Assembly (NCBI GenBank): GCA_041398905.1
Contig: JAWKTV010000021.1
Location: 12,754-76,753, forward strand
Reading direction: 5' to 3'
DNA length: 64,000 nucleotides
DNA from: JAWKTV01 sp041398905
GTDB taxonomy: Bacteria > Planctomycetota > Planctomycetia > Planctomycetales > Planctomycetaceae
The notes below the pieces were generated by a model. The model did no database searches. It was not told the DNA's origin and was given only the letters and a program-made list of their open reading frames with translations. Every line of letters starts with the position of its first letter. The stretch's first letter is position 1. A program made the position numbers and the translations under genes. Positions 31,807 to 41,021 of the stretch are shown piece after piece.

Positions 31807-33342
31807 TCACATCTTCCACTGGGACAGTGGCCGGGGGGCGGCCAAGTGGCAGCGGATCAGCCATGTCAGCAGCACCAGTGGGTCGCAGCAGGGGTAGTGG
31901 TCGTTGAGCCAGACTCGCCCGCTGCCGTCCGTCGCCAGCAGGCCGCCGCGTTCGAGCATCGTCCGCACCAGCAACTCGTCGCTGTCGGCCGTGGTGACGA
32001 CCTCGATCCCGTGCGCCGTCAGCCGACCTCGGATTACTGATGGCACGGAGCGGCCGACGATGATCGGGTGCGTCCCCAGTCGGCGGGCGAGAAAGTCGCT
32101 GAGTCGCACCAGCCACGCATTCGGCGGCACGAGTTGGCCGCGCTCGTCAAACAGATGCAGTTGCTGACCATCGCTGCCAACCGCGATGGCAAACGGCGCA
32201 CCAGCCGTCTGCAGCTCCGTGCGTATTTGACGCCGCACCCCGGCGGTTACATCGATTTGCAGAGGCTGGTGGCCACGTCCACAAGCTCCGGTGCTGGCAC
32301 TCCGCATTCCCGGCGGATCGAATTGTCCTCCGCTCGCCTCGTGGGCATCGAATTGCAGCGGTACATCAGCACGTGTCTGACCGCCGAGCGGCAGTGTCAC
32401 ACCTTCAATCCGCACCAAGCCCCCGCGACGATCGGCGAACAGCCGATCCAACCTTCGTTGGCTCGACACCGGCACGTTGATCAGCCCGACTTTGCACTCC
32501 GGCAACCCGTGCAGTGTTCGCTGCAACTCGGCCGCGTGTGCGTTGGCGATTTCCTGGAACTCCAGTGTGCCGGCATGCCGGCTGGGCCGGGACTGAGGCT
32601 CGATGTGGCGCCGCCGCCACGCAGCGAGTTGACCGTCGGGCAGATGCTGGTCAGCGGGCGAGGCTGGCCGGACGTGCGCGCCATCGCCGGCCACTTCATC
32701 AGCGGGCAACTGTGTCAGTGACCACGGGACACCATCCATGCCAACGACATCGATGCCGGTCCACGCAGAACCCTTTGGAGCGCCGGTGATGTGAACGCCT
32801 GCGGTGGTGCGGAGATAGTAGACCGCGAAGTCGAGCACTGGGCGCGGAGCGTCACCAATGTCGATCACCTCGCAGCCCATCCGTCGCAGCCCCCGCACAA
32901 CACCAACCAGAATGTCCGTCGACAGCGGTCGAGCGTCACGGCTGACGACGACCCGCGGGGCCTGCAGGCTCGGGCTATCGTCGGCCCGGTCATCGTCGAC
33001 GGACCTGCCCCGCCGCGTGACCCCGTCCCACAGCAGGCTCCCCAGCGAGCAGGCGAGCGACTCCGCGACTTCTCGCGTGATCTCATTCAGGTAAACGCCG
33101 CGGAGGCCGCGTTGCTCGAACAGCTCGGTGGCCGGTCGCGGCTGGACCGAGTTGACCGAGTCGTCGATGAGCGTCACCGGCAGCGTTCCCCGGTCGAGAT
33201 TGTGCGGGCAGCGCTGGCACGTCGGATAGAACGCCGCCATTCGCGAGAGATGCACCTCCCGAGAAATCGCCGCCGTTTCCCCCGGGCAGACATACTCGCG
33301 TCCCTCTCGCTGTCGCAGCGCGTCGGCAAGCGTGAGTGGCAT
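31807..33342 (-). CDS. Phosphohexomutase-fold protein lacking the catalytic residues
   Basis: 511 residues. Domain I of the phosphoglucomutase/phosphomannomutase superfamily is recognisable: LRGVYLNEITREVAESLA, VVVSRDARPLSTDILVGVV, and GCEVIDIGDAPRPVLDFAVY. The active-site loop, normally ITASHNPxxxNG, reads ITGAPKGSAWTGID here, so the phospho-serine is replaced. The metal-binding DGDxDR loop appears as SDGQQLHLF and is also lost. An N-terminal extension holds cysteines at about 19, 42 and 45 (TCQRCPHN) that could bind metal. The best inference is a catalytically dead sugar-phosphate-binding protein. It is divergent from holA. Confidence 0.6.
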   Translation of the reverse strand: MPLTLADALRQREGREYVCPGETAAISREVHLSRMAAFYPTCQRCPHNLDRGTLPVTLIDDSVNSVQPRPATELFEQRGLRGVYLNEITREVAESLACSLGSLLWDGVTRRGRSVDDDRADDSPSLQAPRVVVSRDARPLSTDILVGVVRGLRRMGCEVIDIGDAPRPVLDFAVYYLRTTAGVHITGAPKGSAWTGIDVVGMDGVPWSLTQLPADEVAGDGAHVRPASPADQHLPDGQLAAWRRRHIEPQSRPSRHAGTLEFQEIANAHAAELQRTLHGLPECKVGLINVPVSSQRRLDRLFADRRGGLVRIEGVTLPLGGQTRADVPLQFDAHEASGGQFDPPGMRSASTGACGRGHQPLQIDVTAGVRRQIRTELQTAGAPFAIAVGSDGQQLHLFDERGQLVPPNAWLVRLSDFLARRLGTHPIIVGRSVPSVIRGRLTAHGIEVVTTADSDELLVRTMLERGGLLATDGSGRVWLNDHYPCCDPLVLLTWLIRCHLAAPRPLSQWKM

Positions 33343-33562
33343 GGGGCGGATCGACCAGCGGGATCAGAAGTTTATCAGGCTCGGCACACGCAACACCGGG
33401 TCCATTCGCAGGATGCCCTCACGCTCATCGGTCGCGAACGCCGTTGGCCGCTTGCGTCTGGCGGGACGATGCGGGACAACAACGTCGTCATCGTCGACGC
33501 GGACTCTACGGCTGCTCGACGAAACAGGTCAATGCGAGTCCTCTCCATCGCTCCACGGCACC

Positions 33563-34576
33563 ATGCACGGCACTGCATTCGTCGCGAAAATATCGAGCTG
33601 GAAGTTCGTCCCGGTTGTCGTGCTCCACGGTGCTGAGACGCACATCAAGGAGGACATTATCCGTGGCCTGGCCCGCAAAGTCCTCGGCGAGGACGAGGAC
33701 GACCGCCTCGACCTGATCCGGTACGCCGGCAAGGAGACCGACCTCAAAACCGTCCGGGACGATCTGCTGACGGTTTCCATGTTTTCGTCCGCCCGCATGA
33801 TTGTCGTCGACGATGCCGACGACTTCGTCACCAACCACCGGGCCGGGCTGGAGGAATACTTCGACAAGCCCTCCCGGGTCTCGCTGCTGGTGCTGGCGGT
33901 CAAGAGCTGGCCCAAGACCACCCGGCTCGCCAAGAAGCTGCCCGATGTCGGGCAGGATGTCGACTGCGGCGAGTTGGCCGGCGCGGTGCTCCATCGCTGG
34001 CTGGCTGATCAGGCGACAGAGCGAGCCGCGAAGCAGCTCTCCCGCGATGCCGCGCCCCTCATGGTCGAACGCGCCGGACAGGGCCTCGGTCTGCTCAGTC
34101 AGGAGATCGACAAGTTGATCGCTTACGTCGGTGACCGTGACAAGATCGGTGTCGAGGATGTCCGCGCGGTTGTCGGCGGCTGGCGTGCGGAGACCACCTG
34201 GGAGATGCTCAATGCCGTGCGCGACAACCGCCCTGGCGAAGCGCTCGCCGCGCTCGACAAACTGCTGGCCGCGGGTGAACCCGCTCCCAAGCTGCTGGGG
34301 GGCATCAACTACGTCTTCCGCAAGCTGGCGTACGCGACGGAGAGGTCTCGGGGCGGCAAGCCGCTGCGGGTGGCGATGAAGGAAGCGGGTGTCTTCCCCC
34401 GCGATGTCGACGCCTGTGAGCAGTACCTCCGCCGCATCGGGCGAGCCAGGGCGGAGTCGATCCTCACCCTGCTCAGCCGGGCTGACAGCAACCTCAAAGG
34501 CGGCAGCCGCACGTCCGACCGGCTGCAACTCGAACAACTGCTGCTGGGACTCGGCGGCGCGTTGCCGGTCCCTTAA
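33563..34576 (+). CDS. holA: DNA polymerase III delta subunit
   Basis: 337 residues from ATG 33563 (MHGTAFVAKISSWKF). It shows the delta-subunit pattern: VVVLHGAETHIKEDIIRGLA, a strand ending in MIVVDDADDFV, VDCGELAGAVLHRWL, LSQEIDKLIAYVGDRDKIGVEDV (the GLxELxNELxKLxxY region), and a C-terminal collar domain with NYVFRKLAYA. Delta opens the sliding clamp within the clamp loader. The N-terminal start fits planctomycete delta subunits, where the first residues are often MHATEF-like. Twenty bases separate it from the next gene, so the two are probably co-transcribed. Confidence 0.85.
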   Translation: MHGTAFVAKISSWKFVPVVVLHGAETHIKEDIIRGLARKVLGEDEDDRLDLIRYAGKETDLKTVRDDLLTVSMFSSARMIVVDDADDFVTNHRAGLEEYFDKPSRVSLLVLAVKSWPKTTRLAKKLPDVGQDVDCGELAGAVLHRWLADQATERAAKQLSRDAAPLMVERAGQGLGLLSQEIDKLIAYVGDRDKIGVEDVRAVVGGWRAETTWEMLNAVRDNRPGEALAALDKLLAAGEPAPKLLGGINYVFRKLAYATERSRGGKPLRVAMKEAGVFPRDVDACEQYLRRIGRARAESILTLLSRADSNLKGGSRTSDRLQLEQLLLGLGGALPVP

Positions 34577-34596
34577 CTGTTGCAGACCGTTTCGCC

Positions 34597-34944
34597 ATGT
34601 TTCACATCTGGCTCGACGACATCCGTGATCCGAACGATCCGCGCGTGCAGGAGCAGTTCGGAGCCGAGGCGGGGATGGTCTGGGTCAAGACGGTGGACGC
34701 TGCCATCAGCCGGTTGAAGTCAAATCGCGTCGCCTGGATTTCTCTGGACCATGACCTGGGAACCTCCGGAACGGGCTACGATGTCGCCCGCTGGATAGAA
34801 CAGCGCGCCGAGAGTGGCGAGCTACGTCGGCTCGTTTGGACGATCCACTCAGCAAATGTCGACGGCGCTCGCAAGCTGCGCCGCGCTCTGGAGGCAGCGG
34901 ACCGTCACTGGGCCGCGCAAGATGCGGGCGACGACGACCAATGA
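34597..34944 (+). CDS. Cyclic-phosphate-processing receiver-like (cREC) protein
   Basis: 115 residues: MFHIWLDDIRDPNDPR, MVWVKTVDAAISRLKS, WISLDHDLGTSGTGYDVARWI and VWTIHSANVDGARKLRRAL. The paired LDD and LDHDLG acidic motifs with the HSAN-type histidine match the cREC family, a receiver-fold domain predicted from comparative genomics to process cyclic phosphates, often near RNA ligases or in phage-defence loci. Here it is free-standing, 20 bases after holA. Its biochemical activity is not established from sequence. Confidence 0.75.
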   Translation: MFHIWLDDIRDPNDPRVQEQFGAEAGMVWVKTVDAAISRLKSNRVAWISLDHDLGTSGTGYDVARWIEQRAESGELRRLVWTIHSANVDGARKLRRALEAADRHWAAQDAGDDDQ

Positions 34945-35341
34945 TCGCCGAAACACCGGCGACTTCCGCCAGCCACGTTCAAACCGGTCCGGCAGGAGGT
35001 TCGGCGTGCTGACGCAACAGGCAACTCCTACCCAACGGCCATTCCACACGAACTCATCACGCTTGAATCTCCGGCGTGGCTTGTTACCGTTTGTGAGATT
35101 CCGGGGGAGGCTCGCGGGGAGGGTCCGCGCTGCTCTGGGGTCCGGGGACCAAAGTGGTCTCTGCCGCTCCATCGAGCGGTTTGATGGCGACGGCCGGATG
35201 CCGTCGCATGAGCCGTCATCTCCGCAGGAAAAACGGCCGTTTGACGCGAAACCATCGCGCCGCGCGGCCGCCTGAAGAGCGGCGGCTCAATCCTGCCAGG
35301 GTTGGTTCTCCTGCCTGTCCGTCCTCTTCCAGCCTGCTGCC
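34945..35341. other. Intergenic region upstream of carB
   Basis: 397 bases in which I see no gene, RNA or clear terminator. It would carry the carB promoter. Confidence 0.5.
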
Positions 35342-38300
35342 GTGCCACGTCGCGACGACCTCCACAAGATTCTGATCATCGGTTCCGGTCCCATCGTCAT
35401 TGGGCAAGCCTGCGAATTCGATTACTCCGGCACCCAGGCCTGCAAGGCCTTGCGTAGCGAGGGCTACGAGGTCGTGCTGGTCAACTCGAATCCCGCGACC
35501 ATCATGACCGATCCGCAGACGGCGGACCGGACCTACATCGAGCCGATCAACTGGCAGTACGTCGCCAAAATCATCGAGAAGGAACGCCCCGATGCGTTGC
35601 TGCCGACGCTCGGCGGCCAGACCGGCCTCAACACCGCGATGGACCTGCATCGCCGTGGCATCCTCGATCAGCTTGGCGTGGAAATGATTGGGGCGAAGGC
35701 CGATGTCATCGCCAAGGCCGAAGGCCGCGAGTCCTTCAAGGAGGCGATGGTCAAAATTGGCCTCGATGTGCCGCAGTCGCAGGTCGTCCACAACATGGTG
35801 GAGGCCCGCGAGGTGATGAACCGCATCGGCCTGCCCATCATCATCCGCCCCAGCTACACGCTCGGCGGCCAGGGTGGCGGCGTCGCCTACAACCGCGACG
35901 AATTCGAAGAGAAGGTCCGTTACGGCCTCAAACTCTCGCCGGTCAACGAAGTGCTGCTCGAAGAGTCGATTCTCGGCTGGAAAGAGTACGAGATGGAGGT
36001 GATGCGCGACGTCGCTGACAACGTCGTGATCATTTGCGCCATCGAGAACTTCGATCCGATGGGCGTCCACACCGGCGATTCGATCACCGTCGCCCCGGCC
36101 CAAACCCTCACCGACAAGGAGTATCAGCGGATGCGCGACGCCACCATCGCGTGCATGCGCGAAATCGGCGTCGAAACGGGTGGCTCGAACGTGCAGTTCG
36201 CGGTGAACCCGAAGACCGGACGCATGACCATCATCGAGATGAATCCGCGCGTGAGCCGGTCATCCGCGCTCGCCTCCAAGGCGACCGGTTTCCCCATCGC
36301 GAAGATCGCCGCGAAGCTCGCCGTCGGCTACCGCCTTGACGAGATCCCCAACGATATCACCCGCGAAACGCTCGCCTGCTTCGAGCCGACGATCGACTAC
36401 GTCGTCACCAAGGTTCCGCGATGGACCTTCGAGAAGTTCCCCGACGCCGACCCGACGCTGACCGTGCAGATGAAGTCCGTCGGCGAAACAATGGCGATCG
36501 GACGGACCTTCAAGGAATCGCTGCAGAAGGCGCTCCGCGGGCTGGAGATCGGTCATTTCGGCCTGGGCGGCGGCAGCAAGGACCTGTGGGGAACACCCAA
36601 GCAGCCTCCGATCGAAACCATTCGCGGAAAGCTCGCCACCGCCAACGCCGAACGTATCTTCTATCTGCGTTACGCGCTCAAGGCGGGCATGTCCGTCGAA
36701 GAAATTCAGGGGCTCACCGCGATCGACCCGTGGTTCCTCCGGGCCATTCGGGACATCGTCGCCCTTGAAGACGAGCTGCGCCAACACGAGCGACTCGCCG
36801 ACGTGCCCGACGAACTGCTGCGTCGCGCCAAACGGGCCGGCTTCTCCGACCGTCAGCTTGGCGGCTGGTGGCAGGCAACCGAGATGGACGTCCGCAACCA
36901 CCGCAAATCGCGGGGGATCGTCGCCACTTTCAAGCAGGTCGACACCTGTGCCGCCGAGTTCGAGGTCTACACGCCCTACTACTACTCGACCTACGAGAGC
37001 GAGGACGAGACCCCCTCGCGCAAGTCGCTGAAACAGGCTGAGATTGTCGACGGCGGTAACGGGAATCCCATCAACGTGAGTCAACTGCCCGCAGTGCTTG
37101 AGTCGACGACACTGCCACAAAGGCGGGTGATGATCCTCGGCGGCGGTCCCAACCGCATCGGCCAGGGGATCGAGTTCGACTACTGCTGCTGCCACGCCTC
37201 GTTCGCCATGCAGGACCTCGGCATCGAGAGCATCATGGTCAACTCGAACCCCGAGACCGTCTCGACCGACTACGACACCTCCGACCTGCTGTTCTTCGAG
37301 CCGCTGACGACCGAGGACGTACTCAACATCTGTGACCGCATGCAGCCCGACGGGGTCATCGTCCAGTTCGGCGGGCAGACGCCGCTGAACCTCGCCAAAG
37401 GACTCGAAGCCGCTGGCGTGCCGATCATCGGAACCAGTCCCGAAATGATCGACGCCGCCGAGAACCGCGAGCGGTTCCAGGCGATCCTCAACGACCTCGA
37501 TCTCCGGCAGCCTCCCAACGGCCTGGCGACGCATGCCGAAGGGGCACGCCTGCAGGCGGCGCGGATCGGTTACCCGGTGCTCGTGCGACCCAGCTACGTC
37601 CTCGGCGGACGGGCGATGCAGATCTGCTACGACGAGTCGGAACTCGACCGCTACATGGACGAGGCCGTCGACGCCTCACCCGATCACCCGGTGCTGATCG
37701 ACAAGTTCCTGCAGGATGCCATCGAAGTTGACGTCGACGCCGTCTCGGATGGCGAAACGACGCTCGTCGGCGGAGTGATGGAGCATATCGAGGAAGCGGG
37801 CGTCCACAGCGGCGACTCCGCCTGTGCACTCCCTCCCTCTCGCTCCCGCGGCACGTCATCGACGAAATCAAGGACGCCACCTACTCCCTCGCCAAAGCCC
37901 TGCAGGTGCGAGGTCTGATGAACATCCAGTACGCGGTGACCCGGCGGTCGCCAGGCTCCGCCGACGCGGCTCCCGGACAGCAGGCCGATCCAGACTACAC
38001 CGTCTACATCCTTGAAGTGAACCCGCGCGCCTCGCGAACGTCGCCGTTCGTCTCGAAGGCGACCGGCCTGTCGCTGGCCCGCATGGCGGCGAAGATCGCC
38101 GCCGGCGTCTCGCTGAGGGAGCAAGGGATCACGCAGGAAGTCTGGCCGAACTACACCTCCGTCAAGGAGAGCGTCTTCCGTTCCAGCGATTCGCCGGGGT
38201 CGACATCATCCTCGGCCCGGAGATGCGCTCGACCGGCGAAGTTATGGGGATCAGCGAGCATTTCGAGGCCGCGTTCGCCAAGAGTCAGATCGCCGCGGGC

Positions 38301-38724
38301 ATCGACTTCCCCGGGAAGGCCGCGTCTTCATCAGCATGCATGGCGACCACAAGCAGGCGATGATCGAGCCGCGCGCCGGCTGCAGAAGCTTGGCTTCAAA
38401 CTGTTGTCCACCTCCGGAACCGCTGAGGTTCTGCAGGCGGCCGGACTCGAAGTTGAAAACGTCCGCAAGGTACAGGAAGGCCGCCCGAACCTGCTCGACT
38501 TCATGGCCAACGGAGATGTGCAGTTCATCTTCAACACCCCCAGTGGCAAGGGTAGCCGAACTGATGAAGGCCGCATTCGTGCCGCTGCTGTGTCGTACGG
38601 CGTGCCGTGCGTCACGACCCTGCCCGGCTGCTTCGCGATGGTGAAGGCCATCGAGTACCTGCAGTCGCACCCGCAACCCGAGGTGCGTTCCATCCAGGAG
38701 TGGATCGCCAGCACGAAGCAGTAG
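35342..38724 (+). CDS. carB: Carbamoyl-phosphate synthase large subunit, with four single-base deletions
   Basis: About 1,127 residues after repair, starting at GTG 35342 (PRRDDLHKILIIGSGPIVIGQ). Both ATP-grasp halves are present, with SYTLGGQGGG and MNPRVSRSSALASKATGFPIAK in the first, and RVMILGGGPNRIGQGIEFDY and VRPSYVLGGRAM in the second. The C-terminal allosteric MGS-like domain has RLQKLGFKLLSTSGTAEVL. Breaks lie near 37835 (CALPP to LSLPRHVIDEIK), 38180 (ESVF to PFQRFAGVDI), 38318 (IDFP to REGRVFISMHGD) and 38375 (IEP to ARRLQKLGF). Each is repaired by adding one C or G to a homopolymer. The enzyme makes carbamoyl phosphate for arginine and pyrimidines. The small subunit carA is not adjacent. 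Confidence 0.95.
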
Positions 38725-39280
38725 CTCGCTTGCGGTCGGTAACTTTGGCAGCACCTCCCAATGCCGCGTCTCTCAAAACTGAGAGACGCGGCATCATGCG
38801 GACAGCGCGTCCCCCCGCTCCTCAGACAGCGCCAACGACTCAGTCCACTGTGCTCTCGCCCGCTCCAACGCATTGGTCGTGTTTGATTCCCCAACCCGGC
38901 CCGCAATGGTAGCGCAACCTGCCATGCTCAATGCGGGGGCAACACGCATCAGCAGTCGTCAATTCTACGAGCGTTCGGGGATAACCTCTCTCGGAACTCA
39001 GCGATGCGCAGTAATCCGACGTCCGTGAGGAATATCGCGGGAAAACGCTTGCTCGACTCACAAATCGAGCGATATAAACTTTCGATGATCGCGGGCCAAA
39101 GTTTCTGTCGATCAGTTGTTTGTGCGCTCCAAAAGTCCGGTCGACGGTGAGGCAGTGGTGGTGGAATGACGCAACGAAAGATTCGTTGCGGGATGAATCC
39201 TTGGATTCATCCATCCGCACATGATGGCTTCGCTGTACGCGGTAGGTCGGGGCGACGCAGTACCTACGGGACGCGTCCGA
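38725..39280. other. Intergenic region after carB
   Basis: About 555 bases. It holds the carB terminator (38761-38794) and, nearer the next gene, a small hairpin at 39191-39212 (GGATGAATC, CTTG loop, GATTCATCC). No gene is supported in it. Confidence 0.55.
38761..38794 (+). terminator. carB: carB terminator hairpin
   Basis: A perfect 15-bp stem (ATGCCGCGTCTCTCA and its complement) around an AAAC loop, 36 bases after the carB stop. No T tract follows. Confidence 0.75.
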
Positions 39281-39766
39281 ATGAGCAGTGTGTCTCAAGC
39301 ACTCCGGCAACTTGCGATGGGTTCAGTCCGCCCTAGGGATTGCACTCTTAGTTTGTGGGACATCGCTCGCGCCCACGCGGATGAGCACCGCTGGCTGCTC
39401 AGCCAGGAACGCGGCTACGACGTGGGCGGCGACGCTTACCGCGACTGGTGTGTGAAGTATTGGCGACGCTTTTGTCGCTGGCGGTACGTCGAACATCTCC
39501 TTGGTCTGTGCCGTTACCAGGAGTTCAATGCGGAACTCCACGGCCGACTCAAGACGCGAGAAACCCTGGAGTCCGACATCGTCCTCGGCTTTGTCCTCGA
39601 CCAGTTCCTGTACGCCGAACGTGAGAATCTCGAACTGTTCGTCTTCGCGCCGGAAACCTATCCCCGCAACCGGCTGCTGGAAGCAACGATCCTGCTGAAC
39701 GTCAACGACGCTCGCGTTGACCTCCCCGAATGGGGCCGCCTGTCGATGACTACCCACTGTGCCTGA
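39281..39766 (+). CDS. Hypothetical protein, Trp/Arg-rich helical
   Basis: 161 residues from ATG 39281, chosen because an in-frame ATG at 39221 adds low-quality sequence. I do not recognise a family. The protein is mostly helical, rich in Trp, Arg and Tyr, with no signal peptide or membrane helix: SLWDIARAHADEHRWLLSQE, DWCVKYWRRFCRWRYVEHLL, and an acidic C-terminal half (LFVFAPETYP). It overlaps the upstream part of folP and is on the same strand, so a shared transcript is plausible. Confidence 0.5.
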   Translation: MSSVSQALRQLAMGSVRPRDCTLSLWDIARAHADEHRWLLSQERGYDVGGDAYRDWCVKYWRRFCRWRYVEHLLGLCRYQEFNAELHGRLKTRETLESDIVLGFVLDQFLYAERENLELFVFAPETYPRNRLLEATILLNVNDARVDLPEWGRLSMTTHCA

Positions 39767-39776
39767 CCCTGCCGGC

Positions 39777-40658
39777 ATGCCTTCCGATCAGAGCCTCACC
39801 AGCCATCACGCGCTCGCCCACGACTGGTTGCTGCCATGCGGTCGCTGGTGGCCGACGGCGATCCCGAGGCTAATGGGCATCCTCAACTGCACGCCCGACA
39901 GCTTTTCCGATGGCGGACAGTTCGCGCAGATCGACGCCGCCGTCGCTCATGGCATCGCCCTGGCCGAAGCGGGCGCGGATGTCATCGACGTCGGCGGGGA
40001 GTCGACCCGACCGGGGGCCGTGCCGGTCCCGGCGGGCGAGGAACTCGGGCGCGTCATCCCGGTCATCGAGCGACTCGTCGAACGGGTCACGGTGCCCATC
40101 TCGATCGACACCACTAAAGGGCTGGTCGCGCGTTCGGCGCTCGACTGCGGTGCGACGATCGTCAACGACATCTCCGCGGGCGCAATCGACCCCGACCTGA
40201 TTGCCGCGACCGCCGAGTCGAACTGCGGCGTCATCCTGATGCACATGCAGGGCACGCCGCAGACGATGCAGCGGGAACCGCGATACAACGACGTGGTGAC
40301 CGAGGTGCGGGACCACCTGGCCGAACGCATCCTCGCCTTCGAGGCGGCTGGGGTCGATCGAGCGCGAATCATGCTCGATCCAGGGATTGGGTTTGGGAAG
40401 ACCGCCGCCCACAATGTCGAGCTGTTAACAAGCATCGCCGCGCTGCGGCAACTCGGCCGACCGGTCCTCATCGGCCATTCCCGAAAGCGATTTCTCTATC
40501 ACCTGCTCGGTCGCGAGACCGACGAACGGCTCGCAGGGACCATCGGGAGTTCCATCGCCCTGGCCGCGCAGGGAGTCGACATGCTCCGAGTGCATGACGT
40601 CGCCGCCGTCCGCGACGCCCTGCGTGCCTGGCGAGCACTGAGCAGCGTCCAACCCTAA
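39777..40658 (+). CDS. folP: Dihydropteroate synthase
   Basis: 293 residues. The signatures are MGILNCTPDSFSDGGQF, GADVIDVGGESTRPGA (pterin and metal site), ISIDTTKGLVARSAL, IVNDISAGAIDPDLI, ILMHMQGTPQTMQ, IMLDPGIGFGKT and VLIGHSRKRFL, in the standard order of a TIM barrel. It joins 6-hydroxymethyl-7,8-dihydropterin pyrophosphate to p-aminobenzoate in folate synthesis and is the sulfonamide target. The usual active-site residues look intact. I chose ATG 39777; a GTG at 39759 in the same frame would add six residues. Confidence 0.93.
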   Translation: MPSDQSLTSHHALAHDWLLPCGRWWPTAIPRLMGILNCTPDSFSDGGQFAQIDAAVAHGIALAEAGADVIDVGGESTRPGAVPVPAGEELGRVIPVIERLVERVTVPISIDTTKGLVARSALDCGATIVNDISAGAIDPDLIAATAESNCGVILMHMQGTPQTMQREPRYNDVVTEVRDHLAERILAFEAAGVDRARIMLDPGIGFGKTAAHNVELLTSIAALRQLGRPVLIGHSRKRFLYHLLGRETDERLAGTIGSSIALAAQGVDMLRVHDVAAVRDALRAWRALSSVQP

Positions 40659-41021
40659 GCCGGAATCCTCCAGCCGGCTCGCGACCCGGCACTGACGACT
40701 TCGCCGCGTCCGCCAACCTTGCACCCGAAACGCGCGCAGATCCTCGTCAGATCAGCCCCAGATGGTCTTTGGGGAGAAACGCACCGCAAGGCAGGGCGCG
40801 TTCCGCAGCCCGACTGGGACGCTACCGGGAATGCCGTCGCGGCGCTCCCTGACCAGAGGAAGCCTTCGGCTCGTTGGGGCAGCGATACCGTCGGCGATCG
40901 TGACGTTGCAGCCGTCGTGGCCCCGTTGATCCCTGCGCCAATAAAAAAAAGAGCGTCACGGCGTTAGTCGCCATGACGCTCCACTTGCATTCAATGTCGC
41001 GGACCGTCACGGTCCGCCCAC
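40659..41021. other. Convergent intergenic region folP / trigger factor
   Basis: 363 bases between convergent genes. Apart from the trigger-factor terminator at 40943-40981 I see nothing that can be called. Confidence 0.55.
40943..40981 (-). terminator. tig: Rho-independent terminator of tig
   Basis: A 13-bp stem with one mismatch (GAGCGTCACGGCG / CGCCATGACGCTC, 5-base loop) followed, in the leftward direction, by eight T. This is the most classical intrinsic terminator in the window and lies 40 bases after the tig stop. Confidence 0.92.

Noticed and set aside
39191..39212. Hairpin ahead of the hypothetical gene at 39281 as a riboswitch
   Set aside because: It is a single short stem with no recognisable aptamer architecture.
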